From NCBI GenBank assembly GCA_940337035.1, contig CALNHX010002685.1:62001-126000 (forward strand): a DNA stretch of 64,000 bases, given 5' to 3'. This DNA is from Agriotes lineatus. Taxonomy: Eukaryota > Arthropoda > Insecta > Coleoptera > Elateridae. The position numbers were made by a program, and so were the translations under genes. The notes under the pieces were generated by a model. That model did no database searches, was not told where the DNA came from, and saw nothing but the letters and a program-made list of their open reading frames with translations. This document shows, one piece after another, positions 1 to 10,039 of the stretch (its first letter is position 1; the number at the start of each line of letters is the position of its first letter).

Positions 1-325
1 CTGGCCTTGAGAGCCTAGCGGTAGGAGGATTCTCCTTGGCCTTGAAGTCCACGTACCTTGCAATGCCAGTGACCTTAAGGGCCTGAAGAGTAACGTTGGC
101 CTTGAAGTTCACGTGCTTTGAAATCCGAGTAAATGACCTTGACGGCCGACTCGTCAGGGGAAGGAGTGACCTTGGGCTTGTATGCGGCTCAGGGGAGGCC
201 GTAACCTCGACCTTGAAAAAGTGGTGGGGGGAGGTTCCAGAACCATCCACTTGCCTCTACTACGACCTCGACCTTGAAAAAGTGGTGGGGGGAGGTCGCA
301 GAACCGGCAAATGGCATCTACTAGT
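1..325. repeat. Minisatellite, about 60-bp period, two sub-families
   Basis: Recurring GGCCTTGAAGTYCACGT segments start near 38 and 98. Recurring CCTCGACCTTGAAAAAGTGG segments start near 205 and 266, so the period is about 60-61 bp. The block opens at the window edge and probably continues to the left. It ends abruptly against LINE-derived sequence near 350. Open frames crossing it in both directions are by-products of the repetition and are not called as genes. Confidence 0.75.
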
Positions 326-349
326 GAGTCAAATGCTTTATAGAAATTA

Positions 350-860
350 ATAAAGGTTAGATAAACTAGGACTTTGTATTCTGTAGATTTTTCAATGAAT
401 GACCGAATATTCTGGTGATTTGTGGTGCTGAAGTTCCATCGAAAATCCGCTTCATCCGTTGTTTGATAAAAGTCCAACCTTGAAGTTAATTTTTTATCGA
501 TGATTCTTGTCAACAATTTGTAGAAGTGTGACAATAAGCTAATATGTAGATAGTTTTCTAGGTCTGTGTTATCGTCTTTCTTAAAGCAAATGCCCTCTGC
601 ATGTTGCCATTAGTTAGGAACTTCAGCGTTCTCGAAATACTTATTCAGAAGTATACGTATAGCTTCTCCGCCCATTTTTAACACCACTGCTGTGATTCGG
701 TCGACACCAGTTCTTCTTTGTCGATATCGGACATCTCTTTTGATCTCACATTTATGACCTCTGGTTGTTGATATATACAATGTTGAGATAGATTATAGTA
801 TAGTGTTTGCAGTTTCCAGTTTCCAGGCCGTGGCTCAGGTTGAGCTAGAGGTATCATTCC
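350..860 (-). pseudogene. RTE-type LINE reverse-transcriptase fragment
   Basis: Reading leftward, a broken frame gives RT finger/palm blocks: GVDRITAVVLKMGGEAI near 710-665, then an ENYLHISLLSHFYKLLTRI-like block near 560-515, then FRWNFSTTNHQNIRSFIEKS and FYKAFDSL (RT motif A) near 445-355. These resemble RTE-clade endonuclease/RT proteins common in insects. Stop codons and a frame change show decay. The YxDD block and everything C-terminal are absent because the fragment ends at the minisatellite near 350. The lost 3' side points to a rearrangement, since ordinary LINE truncation removes the 5' side. Confidence 0.65.
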
Positions 861-902
861 GAATCGGTCGTCACGTGTGTCATTGCGGGGGAAGTTAGTC
901 AT

Positions 903-1820
903 GTATCGTGGAAATCGCTTGAATTACGAAAGATATTTTTGTCAGGGTTTAAGCCGGATTTAAGAAGAGAGTCCTCTACCAAGTTAAGTGGATTTTACGA
1001 ATTTTACGACTTTCCGACTCTCGCAGTCGCCACAACGAAGAAATCACAACTTCCCTCGCTGCTTAATCGTATCAACTTTTGAGCCGGACAACATCTCCAT
1101 AGAGTTCGTTTCAAGTGTGTGCCACGACGCTTTGCAATGTGAACGCTGTCATCAAACTACAGCGCTCTGACAGTTGCCAAAAGTAATTGCTAATTGCATT
1201 TGATACAGTGCATTCACGAAGAGTACGTTGGTGATTCGGTATGTAAACATTGAACCATTCGATGTTGCGCATTGAATGTTCGAATAAAATTAAATAATTA
1301 GCCCTATCCGGTCTTTTGTGTATTGATAATAAATTAAACAGAAATTTGAGAATTAATAGTAGATTAAAGTTAACTTGCATTTATACTTGCGCTTCCCAGG
1401 GTACATATTGTTTATGTATGTGTAATTCGATGAGAATTTAAACCGTGGATAATATATATGTTCGTTAAAATTTGCGGTTGTTTTACTTGTTTACTTTACT
1501 ATTATTTATATTATAAGCAATTAGCAGGAGAACTATTATGAACACCAAAGGTAAGTTCCTGTGAAAAGGAGCCGTTGCACACACTTTCCGAAATAGTAAT
1601 TCATCCGTCTTTCGCGCTTTGCTATTCTGAGCTATTATCTAACCCCAATTTATCATTAGACATACCCACCAGTGTCCCGATTGGCCCTAGCCGGGCAAAA
1701 TTATACAGGGCTAAATAACTAATTGTTGTGGCTGTAATCGTCAAAAGTAATCATTTCCAAGATTTTGACACTGCTCTTGAAGGGTTTCGCTTCTTGTCAT
1801 ACTTTCAGCCGGAGCTGGAT
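903..1820. other. No gene recognised
   Basis: AT-rich sequence with short random open frames on both strands. I found no motif, repeat boundary or RNA gene that I can support. An isolated stretch near 1660-1700 resembles nothing identified elsewhere in the window. Confidence 0.5.
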
Positions 1821-1829
1821 ACAAACCTA

Positions 1830-2290
1830 ACGCCTTTGGCTCTGTTTATTGTTCGCCGTAATATCCAACTGTTTAGCCTTGTAACAATTTCCACTGCATT
1901 TGTCCATTTTGTGTCATGTCTTGTAATACCTTATGTATTGTCCCCTGCCTTATAGTTTTGGGCTTTCCTCTAGGTCTTTTCATATCCAATTTCGCCATTT
2001 ACATTGTCTCGGTGGCATTCTTGCCAGTCATTTTGCATAAATGTACAAACTACCTGCATAAAATGGAGGGTGCATACACTGCTTTATGTATTCTTCTCTT
2101 AAGCTGTCTCTAAATCTCTTTCTTGCTAATTATGTCTTTGTCCATCGCATGGAATAGTCTATTTGCTGCTTTTATCATATTTTTCACCTCATGCTGTTTT
2201 TCTAATTTAGATGATCGTTGTTCCCAAGTATTTAAAGCTATGCACCTGTTCCAGCTTACTGTCTCCCAATTTCACTAAAATTTCTTCCTG
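1830..2290 (-). pseudogene. LINE reverse-transcriptase C-terminal remnant
   Basis: On the minus strand, a frame near 2290-2215 reads LEQVHSFKYLGTTI, the thumb-proximal FKYLG motif of RTE-like reverse transcriptases. It is followed by KNMIKAANRLFHAMDKDII near 2205-2130. A frame near 2000-1900 gives KRPRGKPKTIRQ, matching the basic RPRGRP C-terminal block of the same proteins. Several stops and frame changes separate the blocks, so this is an old relic. It could be the displaced 3' part of the same element family as the fragment at 350-860, in the same orientation, but continuity cannot be shown. Confidence 0.6.
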
Positions 2291-3400
2291 CTATCTTTCG
2301 TCTCTTTTTATCTATAATTCTTTGATTCCTGTTCGTCACCTTAATTTCATTTCAAATTTCTTATGTCTTAGCGTTGCTCTTCTTTTATACTTTTCGATAT
2401 TTCATCTATATATGATTGTGCCGAACTATTACTTTCGATTTCTACCAGTTTTACAAATTTACAACATTTTCCGCAACCGCCCCATTAATCATGACCAAAT
2501 CAAAATTATAAAACTGCGTAACCGCAGCAAACGCTTTGGAGTAAAAAAAGTGGAAAAATTAATAAATACTCAATTTGTTACACCGGATAGATATAAACAC
2601 GGTTATTCGAGACCAAATAGCCTACCAGGATGACATTTGTGCCAATTTGTGTGGAATATTAACGCAAAGAACTGAAAAGTTATTGGACGAAATTAATCGC
2701 TTTACTACTACTAGTAATAGACCTTAAACGGTCGCTTAACTATAGTGTAACTATATCGTAACAGTGGTCTAATATCATTATTATGGATTACGGGTCCTGA
2801 GGCCGAGAGTTCGAATCTCGGTCTTTGCAGATCTTTTTAAGTTATCGAAAGATGCGGATGCAAAATTCTATTTCTTGTCCCTGTTAAAGTTACATTGCTA
2901 TCTTAACGGCGCTCTTTACCTCATACACACTCTCTGCTAACGGTGATAAACCACCGACTTGATTTTAAATAAATTTCCTTCGTCTAGGTTTCGCAGTATT
3001 TAGTTTTCCGTCTCCTTTGCGATGTTTTTTTGTTAGAAGTCGTCGCATGTGTGGTGCGATAATCATAACTCTATAATAAAGCAGAACACTTCCCAAGGTC
3101 AAACATGCATGCGCGTGGTCTATGTGTAGTTCGATTGTGGGCGTGGTCTTGATATTAGCAGCGTTGCCAGACCTGGTACAATTCTACGAATCTGGTACAT
3201 TCTGAAACCGTTTCTGCAAAAGTATATTTTTAAAATATTTCTGGTACATTTTCATTCTCATCTATTAGACGAAACTCTCAAAAGTAAATTAGCAGATCAG
3301 CCAGGCAAAGCGGAATTGGTAGACAAAAATTTTTAATCGTTAGGACGTAACACGTGAAAACGCGCATGCATTCAGCCTGGCAACCCTGCATATTCTGATC
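2291..3400. other. Unassigned region, possible further LINE debris
   Basis: Minus-strand translation of 2290-2640 gives scattered basic peptides that might be upstream RT sequence, but no block is convincing. From 2850 to 3400 I see no gene. A weak inverted similarity exists around ATGCATGCGCG near 3105 and CGCGCATGCATT near 3361. Confidence 0.3.
2755..2830 (+). other. tRNA-like segment (tRNA pseudogene or SINE head)
   Basis: An A-box-like CAGTGGTCTAATATC and, about 40 bases later, a B-box-like GAGAGTTCGAATCTC have the spacing of an RNA polymerase III internal promoter, and the second lies in a perfect T-arm-like stem (CCGAGA/TCTCGG). No convincing acceptor stem pairs with the sequence after the T arm, so I do not call a functional tRNA. 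A tRNA-derived SINE head or decayed tRNA fits better. Confidence 0.35.
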
Positions 3401-3459
3401 CGAGTGGTGCCGATGCCGATCGGTTTGTTTCACGGTACGAAATCTCCCTCCTGCCAAGT

Positions 3460-3911
3460 GAAACTGTCATGGCTACCAAAGCAGAGAAATCAGTGCGTAC
3501 AGAATTTTGGCAAAAAGCCCTTGTTCCAATTGCGAGAAAGATAATTGCAATATTTTAATGACATTGCACCATTTTGTAACCCAGGTACGAATTAAAATAA
3601 ATACAGTGCTGCAGTTCTAATATTAATTTTTGTTTAGGCGCTTCCTGAAGCAGAAGAACCGAAAGTTGTTTAGAATACGCTGCCCAAAATGGGGCCATCA
3701 AAATGGAGAGCCGGGCTACAGACACTGCAGAATTCTTTCATTTTATGGGAAATTTGTTCGCCAGTGTGAACGGTAGTTTGCCTTTCAATAAACATGGGAA
3801 ACAATTGAAAACTGCTGTGGGCTGTAGATGTCAAAACAGAGAAATCAGTGCGTCCAGAATTTTGGCAAAGAGCCCTTGTGTTCTTTGACAAAATGTACTG
3901 CGTCCAGGATG
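3460..3911 (+). pseudogene. P-element/THAP-type transposase relic, left part
   Basis: A short frame at 3703-3888 reads TAEFFHFMGNLFASVNGS followed by a KHGKQLKTAV block. This resembles the RNase-H-side region of P-element/THAP9-like transposases. After a frame change, EKSVRPEFWQRAL and FFDKMYCVQD follow, matching the family pattern of FW, an AL pair and an FxxM motif. A similar EKSVRTEFWQKAL stretch at 3480-3530 indicates a tandem duplication of about 350 bp inside the relic. The frame is broken and then interrupted at 3911 by a TIR element; the flank resumes at 7488. Family assignment is by eye and tentative. Confidence 0.4.
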
Positions 3912-4585
3912 CATATACGTAATCTGCAGACGCATAAGGTATAACCCATCACATCGTTTTTTCTGAAGTCGTACGGCCAATCAGAACAGAAGTAAACTGC
4001 AGACGTGTTGCATTATAATGCGTCTGCACTTTACGCAAGCACCGTGACCACTATTATTTCGTATTTATTGTATCTTGAGTTGATAAATACAGACTATTAT
4101 TATTAGTATAGTATTTTCTCTTGAAATGTTCGGTTTATTCCGATTAAACGAGAGATATTTGGTCAGATGTAATTAGATTCTATTAATTAATTTTGATATA
4201 AGAATTTTCTCACGTTACTGCACGTTTGTAATATGACCGCTTTTCGGCCAAATTTCGAGTTACCAGCGATAATTATGCTTCGCCCTCGTTAATAAAACTT
4301 CAAATTCGTGGAAGAAGTATTAGTTTAATAATTAGTTGTACAATATACTATTGTACAACTGTCGTTAAAAATCAGCAAGATCATTTTTTCTGACTAAATG
4401 TAACTTTTATTAATTTGATTATAATATAGATAGCAGTTGTAGACATTTTTCAAAATAATCATGTTAATTTTGACATTTGATTAGAATATAGAAAGCCTTA
4501 CTAGATTTTTTTCAAAATATCGAGCTGCCAAACAACTGAAAGTTATTGATTTTCCTTAGTTATCTGACAAATATTGGTTTACTAA

Positions 4586-4772
4586 CAGCCAGTCTTATAA
4601 AGGCTACTAATCTGACGTTAACTTTAATTCGCTGTTAAAATAAACAAAAGCGAATCAAAATTTGTTTACAGATGAATGAAATTTCATAAGCACTAACGTT
4701 TTGATGTGCTTTTGTTTGTTTTAACAGCGAATTAAACTTAACGTCAGATTAGTGGCCTTTATAAGACTGGCT
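4586..4772. mobile_element. 187-bp MITE nested in the larger TIR element
   Basis: Termini AGCCAGTCTTATAAAGGC and its inverse form inverted repeats of about 65 bp that include GATTAGTAGCC/GGCCACTAATC and the GTTAACTTTAATTCGCTG block, separated by a short loop. CTAA occurs outside both ends (4582-4585, 4773-4776) and may be the target duplication. There is no coding capacity. Because it lies inside the 3912-7476 element, it inserted later or was mobilised with it. Confidence 0.7.
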
Positions 4773-5334
4773 CTAAGTATTTTTAACGTGTTAAAAGTGT
4801 GTACTTTTAAGGTGCTCTCTCATAAATTAATTTTGACATATATAAGTGTAGTCACCTGGAATAAAAATGTAATTTTTAATGACAGTTGTACAAAAAGTGA
4901 TTGTTTTTACGAGAGTAATAGTTTTATGAAAAAAATTACTGCGCTATAAAATAGAGCTTTATTAGATAGTTTTGCGCTTATAAAGTACCTAGCTCTTTGT
5001 TTCACTCTACAGATGAAAGTGCGCGTTGCTATGGAAATTAATAAATAACCAATTGTTTGCTCGCAAGAATGGTGGCTATTTTGTTTATTACGGCTACAAT
5101 AAGTAAACCAAAAACGGCCAGATTCTAAATTCATTTGTAGTTTTTGCAATACATAATGTAAATTTATTTTTTAATATTCGTAGAAAAAATAACATTTACT
5201 TTTTGAGATATCATTTTTCGCTCGTAAAATTATCATGACGCTGCTCGTGAACAAATCTTCATCCTACGAAAAAAAAAACAATACTTTTAACTTTTGACGA
5301 AAAATACAGATATTATTTACGTATATTAATGTTT
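4773..5334. other. Interior of TIR element, no gene
   Basis: AT-rich sequence with only short, unsupported open frames on both strands. No transposase motif is visible. Confidence 0.5.
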
Positions 5335-5640
5335 TAATGTGGTTATTATAACACCGCTGTAATGGAGTCCATCAAAACACTGTTTCTGTATTGTTGTTTT
5401 CATATGAAAAACGTTATTTCAGACAACTGACAGATTGTCATATTTATGAAATGTCAAAATTAAAAGTTTTTGATTATTTTTGTTGAAAGTAAATAAAATT
5501 AGTGTATTATCGTCGTTGAATAAAATTCATTGCATCTCTATTTGAGCACTCCTCGTTGCGCACTCATGCCCCAAACCCACTCGTGCTACAATCAGCCCTC
5601 TTATTAAACTAGTATAATAATATGCTACTTCTACGACAGT
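5335..5640 (+). repeat. Dispersed repeat, copy 1 (partner at 50.8-51.1 kb)
   Basis: Segments shared with 50,823-51,110 in the same order and orientation include GGTTATTATAACRCC, AACACTGTTTYTGYATTGTT, TTTCATATGAAAAAC, CATTTATGAAATGTCAAA and ACTRGTATAATAATAT. The copies are clearly diverged. Shared order over about 300 bp shows a repeat family. No coding capacity or clear termini are seen, so the class is unknown. Confidence 0.6.
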
Positions 5641-7330
5641 GCAGAAAGTACTCACTTTTTGCACTCTCATGTAAGAATCATACTATGACTGGTTAAAACC
5701 GACAACTTTTTAACGAATGTCAAATTAAAAGATTAAATTTGTTGTAGAATGCGAAACTGTCGCAGGAAAAATAGTATGTAACACACGTGTGGAATCGCCA
5801 TCGGAAAATGTATGTGAATACATGTAGTCATTCAAAAACAACTACAAATGAGTAAAAAAAGTTGTTTTCATATGTGTTGCTAACGTTATTTTTTGCATAG
5901 TGATCCCTTGTAACTCGAAATTTGGTCGAAAAAGACTTCAACATTTATAACTGTCAAATAGACAATTCGCAATTTCAATAAAATAGTTAAAAACGTGTTA
6001 CTTTCTTTACAATTTTTTTGTTAAAAAAGTGATACTTTCTTTATGATTTTTCGATAAAAAGAACACGAGATACAAATAAAATGTTTGCGAAAATTGAATT
6101 AATATTAAGCAAAATTGAAATAAAAATTATAGAACTGTCAACATGAATTTATTTGATAGAATATGAATAATAATTATAAAATTTATGTCATTTTAACATT
6201 GGAATTCAATGTAATTACATATAGTAATTAATTAACTTTAGTATAATTATAGGGTTAAAACTAACTGTTTAAGTTGAAATAATAAATTGGTAAATATCCT
6301 GATCCATTTTATTCACTAAATTAATTCAAACGTCGCTGGACGCGTTTTAGAACGTAAAAGTAGTTTGCGTCCTGTTGTGTATACGAAAATGAATCACTTC
6401 ATCCACTAAAAATAAAATAAAAATGTCACCTTTTACAATAATTCGAAATTGAGTTTTCAACATATCTTCACGTTTTAGAGTCTCCTGAACCCAAAAAACA
6501 TGTTTTTGTTCATTGGTCTGTCTGTCTGTGTGTGTGAGTCTGTGTGTGAACAGAATATCTCAAAAACGAAAAGAGGTATGACGTTGAAACTTCATATATA
6601 AGTTTTGTGTATTATCTAGATGCGACAGAAAGTTTTTGAATAAAATCGCATAACCGGAAGTATGGTGTTTTTACTCTTGTGATTTTTCAGTTTTCTTTCG
6701 ATTTAAAAAAAACGGCTCTAACGATTTTGTCAAGCATTTTTACTACATTTTTAATGTGTATTGATGTGAGATAGGTGATTTTCCAGTTGAATACCTCTAA
6801 AATAGGTTTCTTTTGTTTCTTTTTCTTTTTTTATTAATTCATATTTTAAATAGAACACCCGCTATATTATTACATTTTTAATTCAGCAGAGAATTTTAGA
6901 GAAAATTTGTCTCTTCAACTAACGCTTTATTTTGTACGGTTTCTGTAAAATTTGTAATTTTTGACAAATGCTTAAAAATTAAAAATCAGATTTATGGTTA
7001 ATTATAAAATCACTGTAAAAGGAAGTTGTGTGCGTATATCAGACCAGATTCTTTTACCTAACTGTTTTCGAAAAATTACATTTTGTAAGCGCTAAATTTG
7101 GTTAGATACAGTTTGTATATCTACCGGCATTCTTTCGGTCTGTTTTTTCGGTCGGTTGGTCGAAAGATAAACATGCGAAGCTAACCTAAACTTCATCTTT
7201 GGTAGTTAGATTTAATCAAACAGCTGTGTCGTTTACAAATTGTACTCCTAGCGTTCTGGGAGCATACTTTCTATATTTCAATAATTTATAGTAATTTTAG
7301 ACGACATTTAATACGATATAGCAACTCAAA
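5641..7330. other. Interior of TIR element, no gene recognised
   Basis: Very AT-rich. Contains a TG/CTGT-rich microsatellite stretch near 6520-6550. I see no open frame or motif worth calling on either strand. Subterminal repeats of the element begin near 7330. Confidence 0.5.
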
Positions 7331-7487
7331 GCGAAACCACTAAGTAAACTGCAGACGTCTAATACCTCTCTGTGTCTGCACTTTACTTAAACTTTCATTG
7401 GCTCCATATTAATCAATTACCGATTGTGGCCGAACAGTTGTCATAATACCTTATGCGTCTGCAGATTACGTATATGCGTCCAGGATG

Positions 7488-7770
7488 GCTTGTGAATAAT
7501 CTGGTTTCAAAGCACTCCGTTGGTTCCAATTGTGAGGAAGATAATTGCAATATTTTAATGACATTGCACCATTTTGTAACCCAGGTACGAATTAAAATAA
7601 ATACAGTGCTGCAGTTCTAATATTAATTTTTGTTTAGGCGCTTCCTGGAGCAGAAGAACCGAAAGTTGAGCCAGTATTCGTGCCAGCTCAGTTTGACCAA
7701 CTGAAAACACGAGGAAATCCAAAACCACTTGGGCCCAGGGCAGACAAATGTTGCAAGAGACTGAATACGT
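7488..7770 (+). pseudogene. P-type transposase relic, right part with duplicated intron-like segment
   Basis: This is the continuation of the sequence interrupted at 3911. The stretch at about 7514-7667 is nearly identical to 3523-3667, confirming a pre-insertion tandem duplication. Both copies contain CCCAGGTACGA and, 60-70 bases later, TTTGTTTAGGCGC, which look like a GT...AG intron joining short exons. After the second copy a frame reads EEPKVEPVFVPAQFDQLKTR before stopping. I do not recognise that peptide. Confidence 0.35.
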
Positions 7771-8127
7771 AACATGAAATCGCCGAAGGGAGTTATTTAT
7801 TTTATGTTACCATTTACCGAGTCCGATTATTTATAGTATTTTCTCATGACATTACTGGTATCCTACTTTCACCATATTTCCTGTTACACGCTCCTCCTTG
7901 GCTGTTACTCTAATTGTCGATTGTGTTATTTTATGAATACCATGACAACAGACATTTTCATATTGCCCATTTCCTCCGTATAGAGAAAATGTGTTCTTTC
8001 TGTCACAATTTTTGTAACCTAGAAACTGATTTCTATTCTCGGTTGTGGAATTTTTTTTAATTTTTAACAGTCGTATATGTTGTTCTACGAACGAAGCGAC
8101 AAGTATTATCAATAGTAATATAACAAG
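7771..8127. other. No gene recognised
   Basis: An 86-codon minus-strand frame at 7852-8112 has no recognisable motif and no supporting context. I leave it uncalled. Confidence 0.4.
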
Positions 8128-8267
8128 GGCGAGACATACTTACCGATAATTTTGCACACGGCAAGGGTCGAGTGCTGGTTGCAATGAAAACTGTTCCGAG
8201 GGCAGTTTTCAACCAGCACGATCACTCTTGGCACGGGCAAAATTATATGTAATTGTGTCCCCCGCGT
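8128..8267. repeat. Fold-back element (MITE-like), about 140 bp
   Basis: The left arm, with ATAATTTTGC, GAGTGCTGGTTG and GAAAACTG, is matched in inverse by CAGTTTTCAACCAGCAC and GCAAAATTATA on the right, with only a short loop (GTTCCGAGGG). Arms are about 60 bp with mismatches. No target duplication is clear and no coding frame is present. Confidence 0.6.
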
Positions 8268-8820
8268 TTATATTTTGAAGATTATTACACAAAACACATA
8301 TACGAATTATGATTTAAAATTGATCTAATAATGCCAACAAACTCAAATTGCGTGTTTCTTGCATTTCCATTTCTAATTATGCCACCATCTACGGGGTTGA
8401 TAATTAGCACTAAGGAAGCTTATCAAGTAATCAGTTCGGGATTGGTTGATTTTCAAAAAATGCATGGTTGTCATTGGATGATATCAGTCATGTAACAGTT
8501 GTGTGTAATAATCATTACGTTGTTTTGTTGTGCGGTAATTTCTTTTACGGCAACATGCGACGGAAGTTTACGTAAAATGCGCACCGGTGTGAAACTGGTT
8601 TAGCATGCACCGGGAACTGTCAGAATCTTTGTTTACGTCGCTTGCCTTCGTAACTTGGCTCAAGTGTAGAAACTACCATAAATAGAATGAGCATTTTTTG
8701 TTAAAATTTATAGCATTCTTATGTACTTATTATTAATTACTAACTTTGTCTTATATACTGGACTACCCAACAAAGAAATTTTTTTATCGCTTTTCAATTT
8801 GTTTTAAAATATTGATAAAA
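8268..8820. other. Flank of the Harbinger/ISL2EU-like transposase
   Basis: No gene. If the transposase to the right belongs to a complete element, its left terminus and any upstream exon should be here. I could not match an inverted repeat between this stretch and the region beyond the YqaJ pseudogene. Confidence 0.4.
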
Positions 8821-8825
8821 ATTAT

Positions 8826-9570
8826 TATTTAGAATGGAACGTGGAACGTATTTCTGCCATCGATCAATTATTTTTAACGTTATATAATCTGCGCCAGAAT
8901 CCCCCACATAAAGATTTAGCTCAGCGCTTTAACTGTAGCACTGCAACAGTTACTAATATTTTTTTAACTTGGTTAAATTTGTTACGCGAAGTAATATTTT
9001 CCAGTTTAATGTCATCTGTACCATCTGTTAAAGATAATCAAGCATGTTTACCTAATTGTTTTGCTTTCTTTCCGATCACAAGAATGGTATTAGATCGCAC
9101 CGAAATTTTTTCTGAAATTCCATGTTTGCTTGAAAAGCAAAAAGCGACATAGCCATTACAAGCACCGTAACACTTTAAAAGGTCTTGTGGGAGTTGCACC
9201 AAATGGAGTTGTGATTTACTTGAGTTTATTGTATCCTGGTTCCACTTCTGATAAGAAAATTGTGCAGAACTGTGGAGTACTTACTATTTTTGAACCAGGA
9301 GATTTGATAATTGCAGATAAGGGATTTCTCATTGGCGACATTTTAGCGGCAGGTGTTTCTCTAAATATTCCACCATTTTTGTGCCAACCACAGTTTACTC
9401 CTTCTCGGGTAATACAAACCAAAAATATTGCTCGTGCTAGAATGCATGTGGAAAGAGCAATTCGTCGTATTAAGGCATACAAAATACTAAATCTAATACC
9501 CCAAAATTTAATGAACTCGGCAACCAAAATCTGGAAAGTGTGTGGCGCACTAACCAATTTCCACCAATAA
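8826..9570 (+). pseudogene. PIF/Harbinger-superfamily (ISL2EU-like) DDE transposase, one frameshift
   Basis: The first frame (8841-9152) begins with a helix-turn-helix block, KDLAQRFNCSTATVTNIFLT, typical of the HTH that precedes DDE_Tnp_4 domains. It then gives MVLDRTEIF with the first catalytic Asp. A one-base frameshift near 9130-9152 moves to the frame 9130-9570. That frame carries the SHYKHRNTLKGLVGVAPNG block, IIADKGFLI with the second Asp, and ARMHVERAIRRIK with the catalytic Glu. All three DDE residues survive, so the break looks young. The N-terminus seems short for the family, and an upstream exon may be missing or lost. The transposase is predicted to act in the nucleus on its element's termini. 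It converges with the SWIM/YqaJ pseudogene at 10.0-11.5 kb. Confidence 0.8.
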
Positions 9571-9814
9571 AGGAAGTTGAAACATATTTTGAAGGCGAAC
9601 AGTAAAAATAGAAATAAGAGTGTTAATTAACAACTGCTTATTTATTTAAATAAGACATTTTTTTATTATTGTATAGTTGTACATTACTATATGTTAGTTT
9701 ATGTTTACTCAAATATTCGTTTTGTTAATTACAGAACTTAACTTAATAAATAAAAGTATTTACAAAAATATTGCTCTAACTGCTATCTAATAAAAAATTT
9801 CTTATTAATAGTAC
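9571..9814. other. Downstream flank of transposase, no gene
   Basis: AT-rich sequence with an AATAAA-like TTAATAAATAAAA near 9740, which could serve as a poly(A) signal for the plus-strand transposase. Nothing else is supported. Confidence 0.35.
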
Positions 9815-9912
9815 AGCAATATCACGGAAACAAACGGTGAACGTCATCAAACAGTAACTTTAAATTAATAACTAAATATTTGATGATGTGCACAGTTTGT
9901 TTCCGTGATTGC
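9815..9912. repeat. Short palindromic element between the two convergent genes
   Basis: CACGGAAACAAAC and CATCATCAAA on the left pair with TTTGATGATG and GTTTGTTTCCGTG on the right, making a hairpin with arms of about 35 bp around an AT loop. It is MITE-like or possibly a structured terminus between the converging genes. Confidence 0.6.
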
Positions 9913-10039
9913 TTCCCGCGCTGGGATGAGCTCCATATAGGGGAGGTCAGCTAAAAGCGCGAAGTTGGAATAAGCCTTCTCACGAGGTATGTATGCTATT
10001 TTACTCACAACATAGTTACACATTTATTTAATTTCGACA

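Larger units (their letters stand above)
3912..7476. mobile_element. 3565-bp non-autonomous TIR element with 11-bp target duplication
   Basis: The left end CATATACGTAATCTGCAGAC is matched in inverse at 7476, giving near-perfect terminal inverted repeats of about 31 bp. The 11-bp CGTCCAGGATG occurs directly outside both ends (3901-3911 and 7477-7487). Subterminal hairpin-like blocks with CTGCAGACG and GTCTGCACTTTAC recur near 3990-4035 and 7340-7385 in opposite orientation. No transposase frame is present, so the element is non-autonomous. TSDs of 8-11 bp are typical of Mutator-like elements, so a MULE or foldback relative is the best guess, but no coding evidence supports it. It splits the P-type relic and carries a nested MITE and a dispersed repeat. 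Confidence 0.7.

Noticed and set aside
96..350. 84-codon frame at the left edge
   Set aside because: Spans minisatellite units and shows the same repeat-derived peptide; no independent support.
1728..2113. Hydrophobic plus-strand frames resembling membrane peptides
   Set aside because: Opposite the LINE C-terminal remnant; hydrophobicity comes from the reverse complement of Lys/Asn-rich coding sequence.
2211..2633. 140-codon plus-strand frame
   Set aside because: Antisense to LINE debris. The FKYLG-containing minus-strand reading explains the region better.
2755..2830. Functional tRNA gene
   Set aside because: T-arm-like stem is good but no acceptor stem or anticodon arm can be drawn; kept only as a tRNA-like segment.
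3912..7476. Calling the TIR element an intact P element because its TIR is about 31 bp and contains CATAAGGT
   Set aside because: The target duplication is 11 bp, not the 8 bp of P elements, and no transposase lies inside; the P-like relic is in the flanks.
7852..8112. 86-codon minus-strand frame
   Set aside because: No motif, no context, ordinary length for chance in this composition.
9216..9557. 113-codon minus-strand frame
   Set aside because: Shadow of the Harbinger/ISL2EU-like transposase on the other strand.
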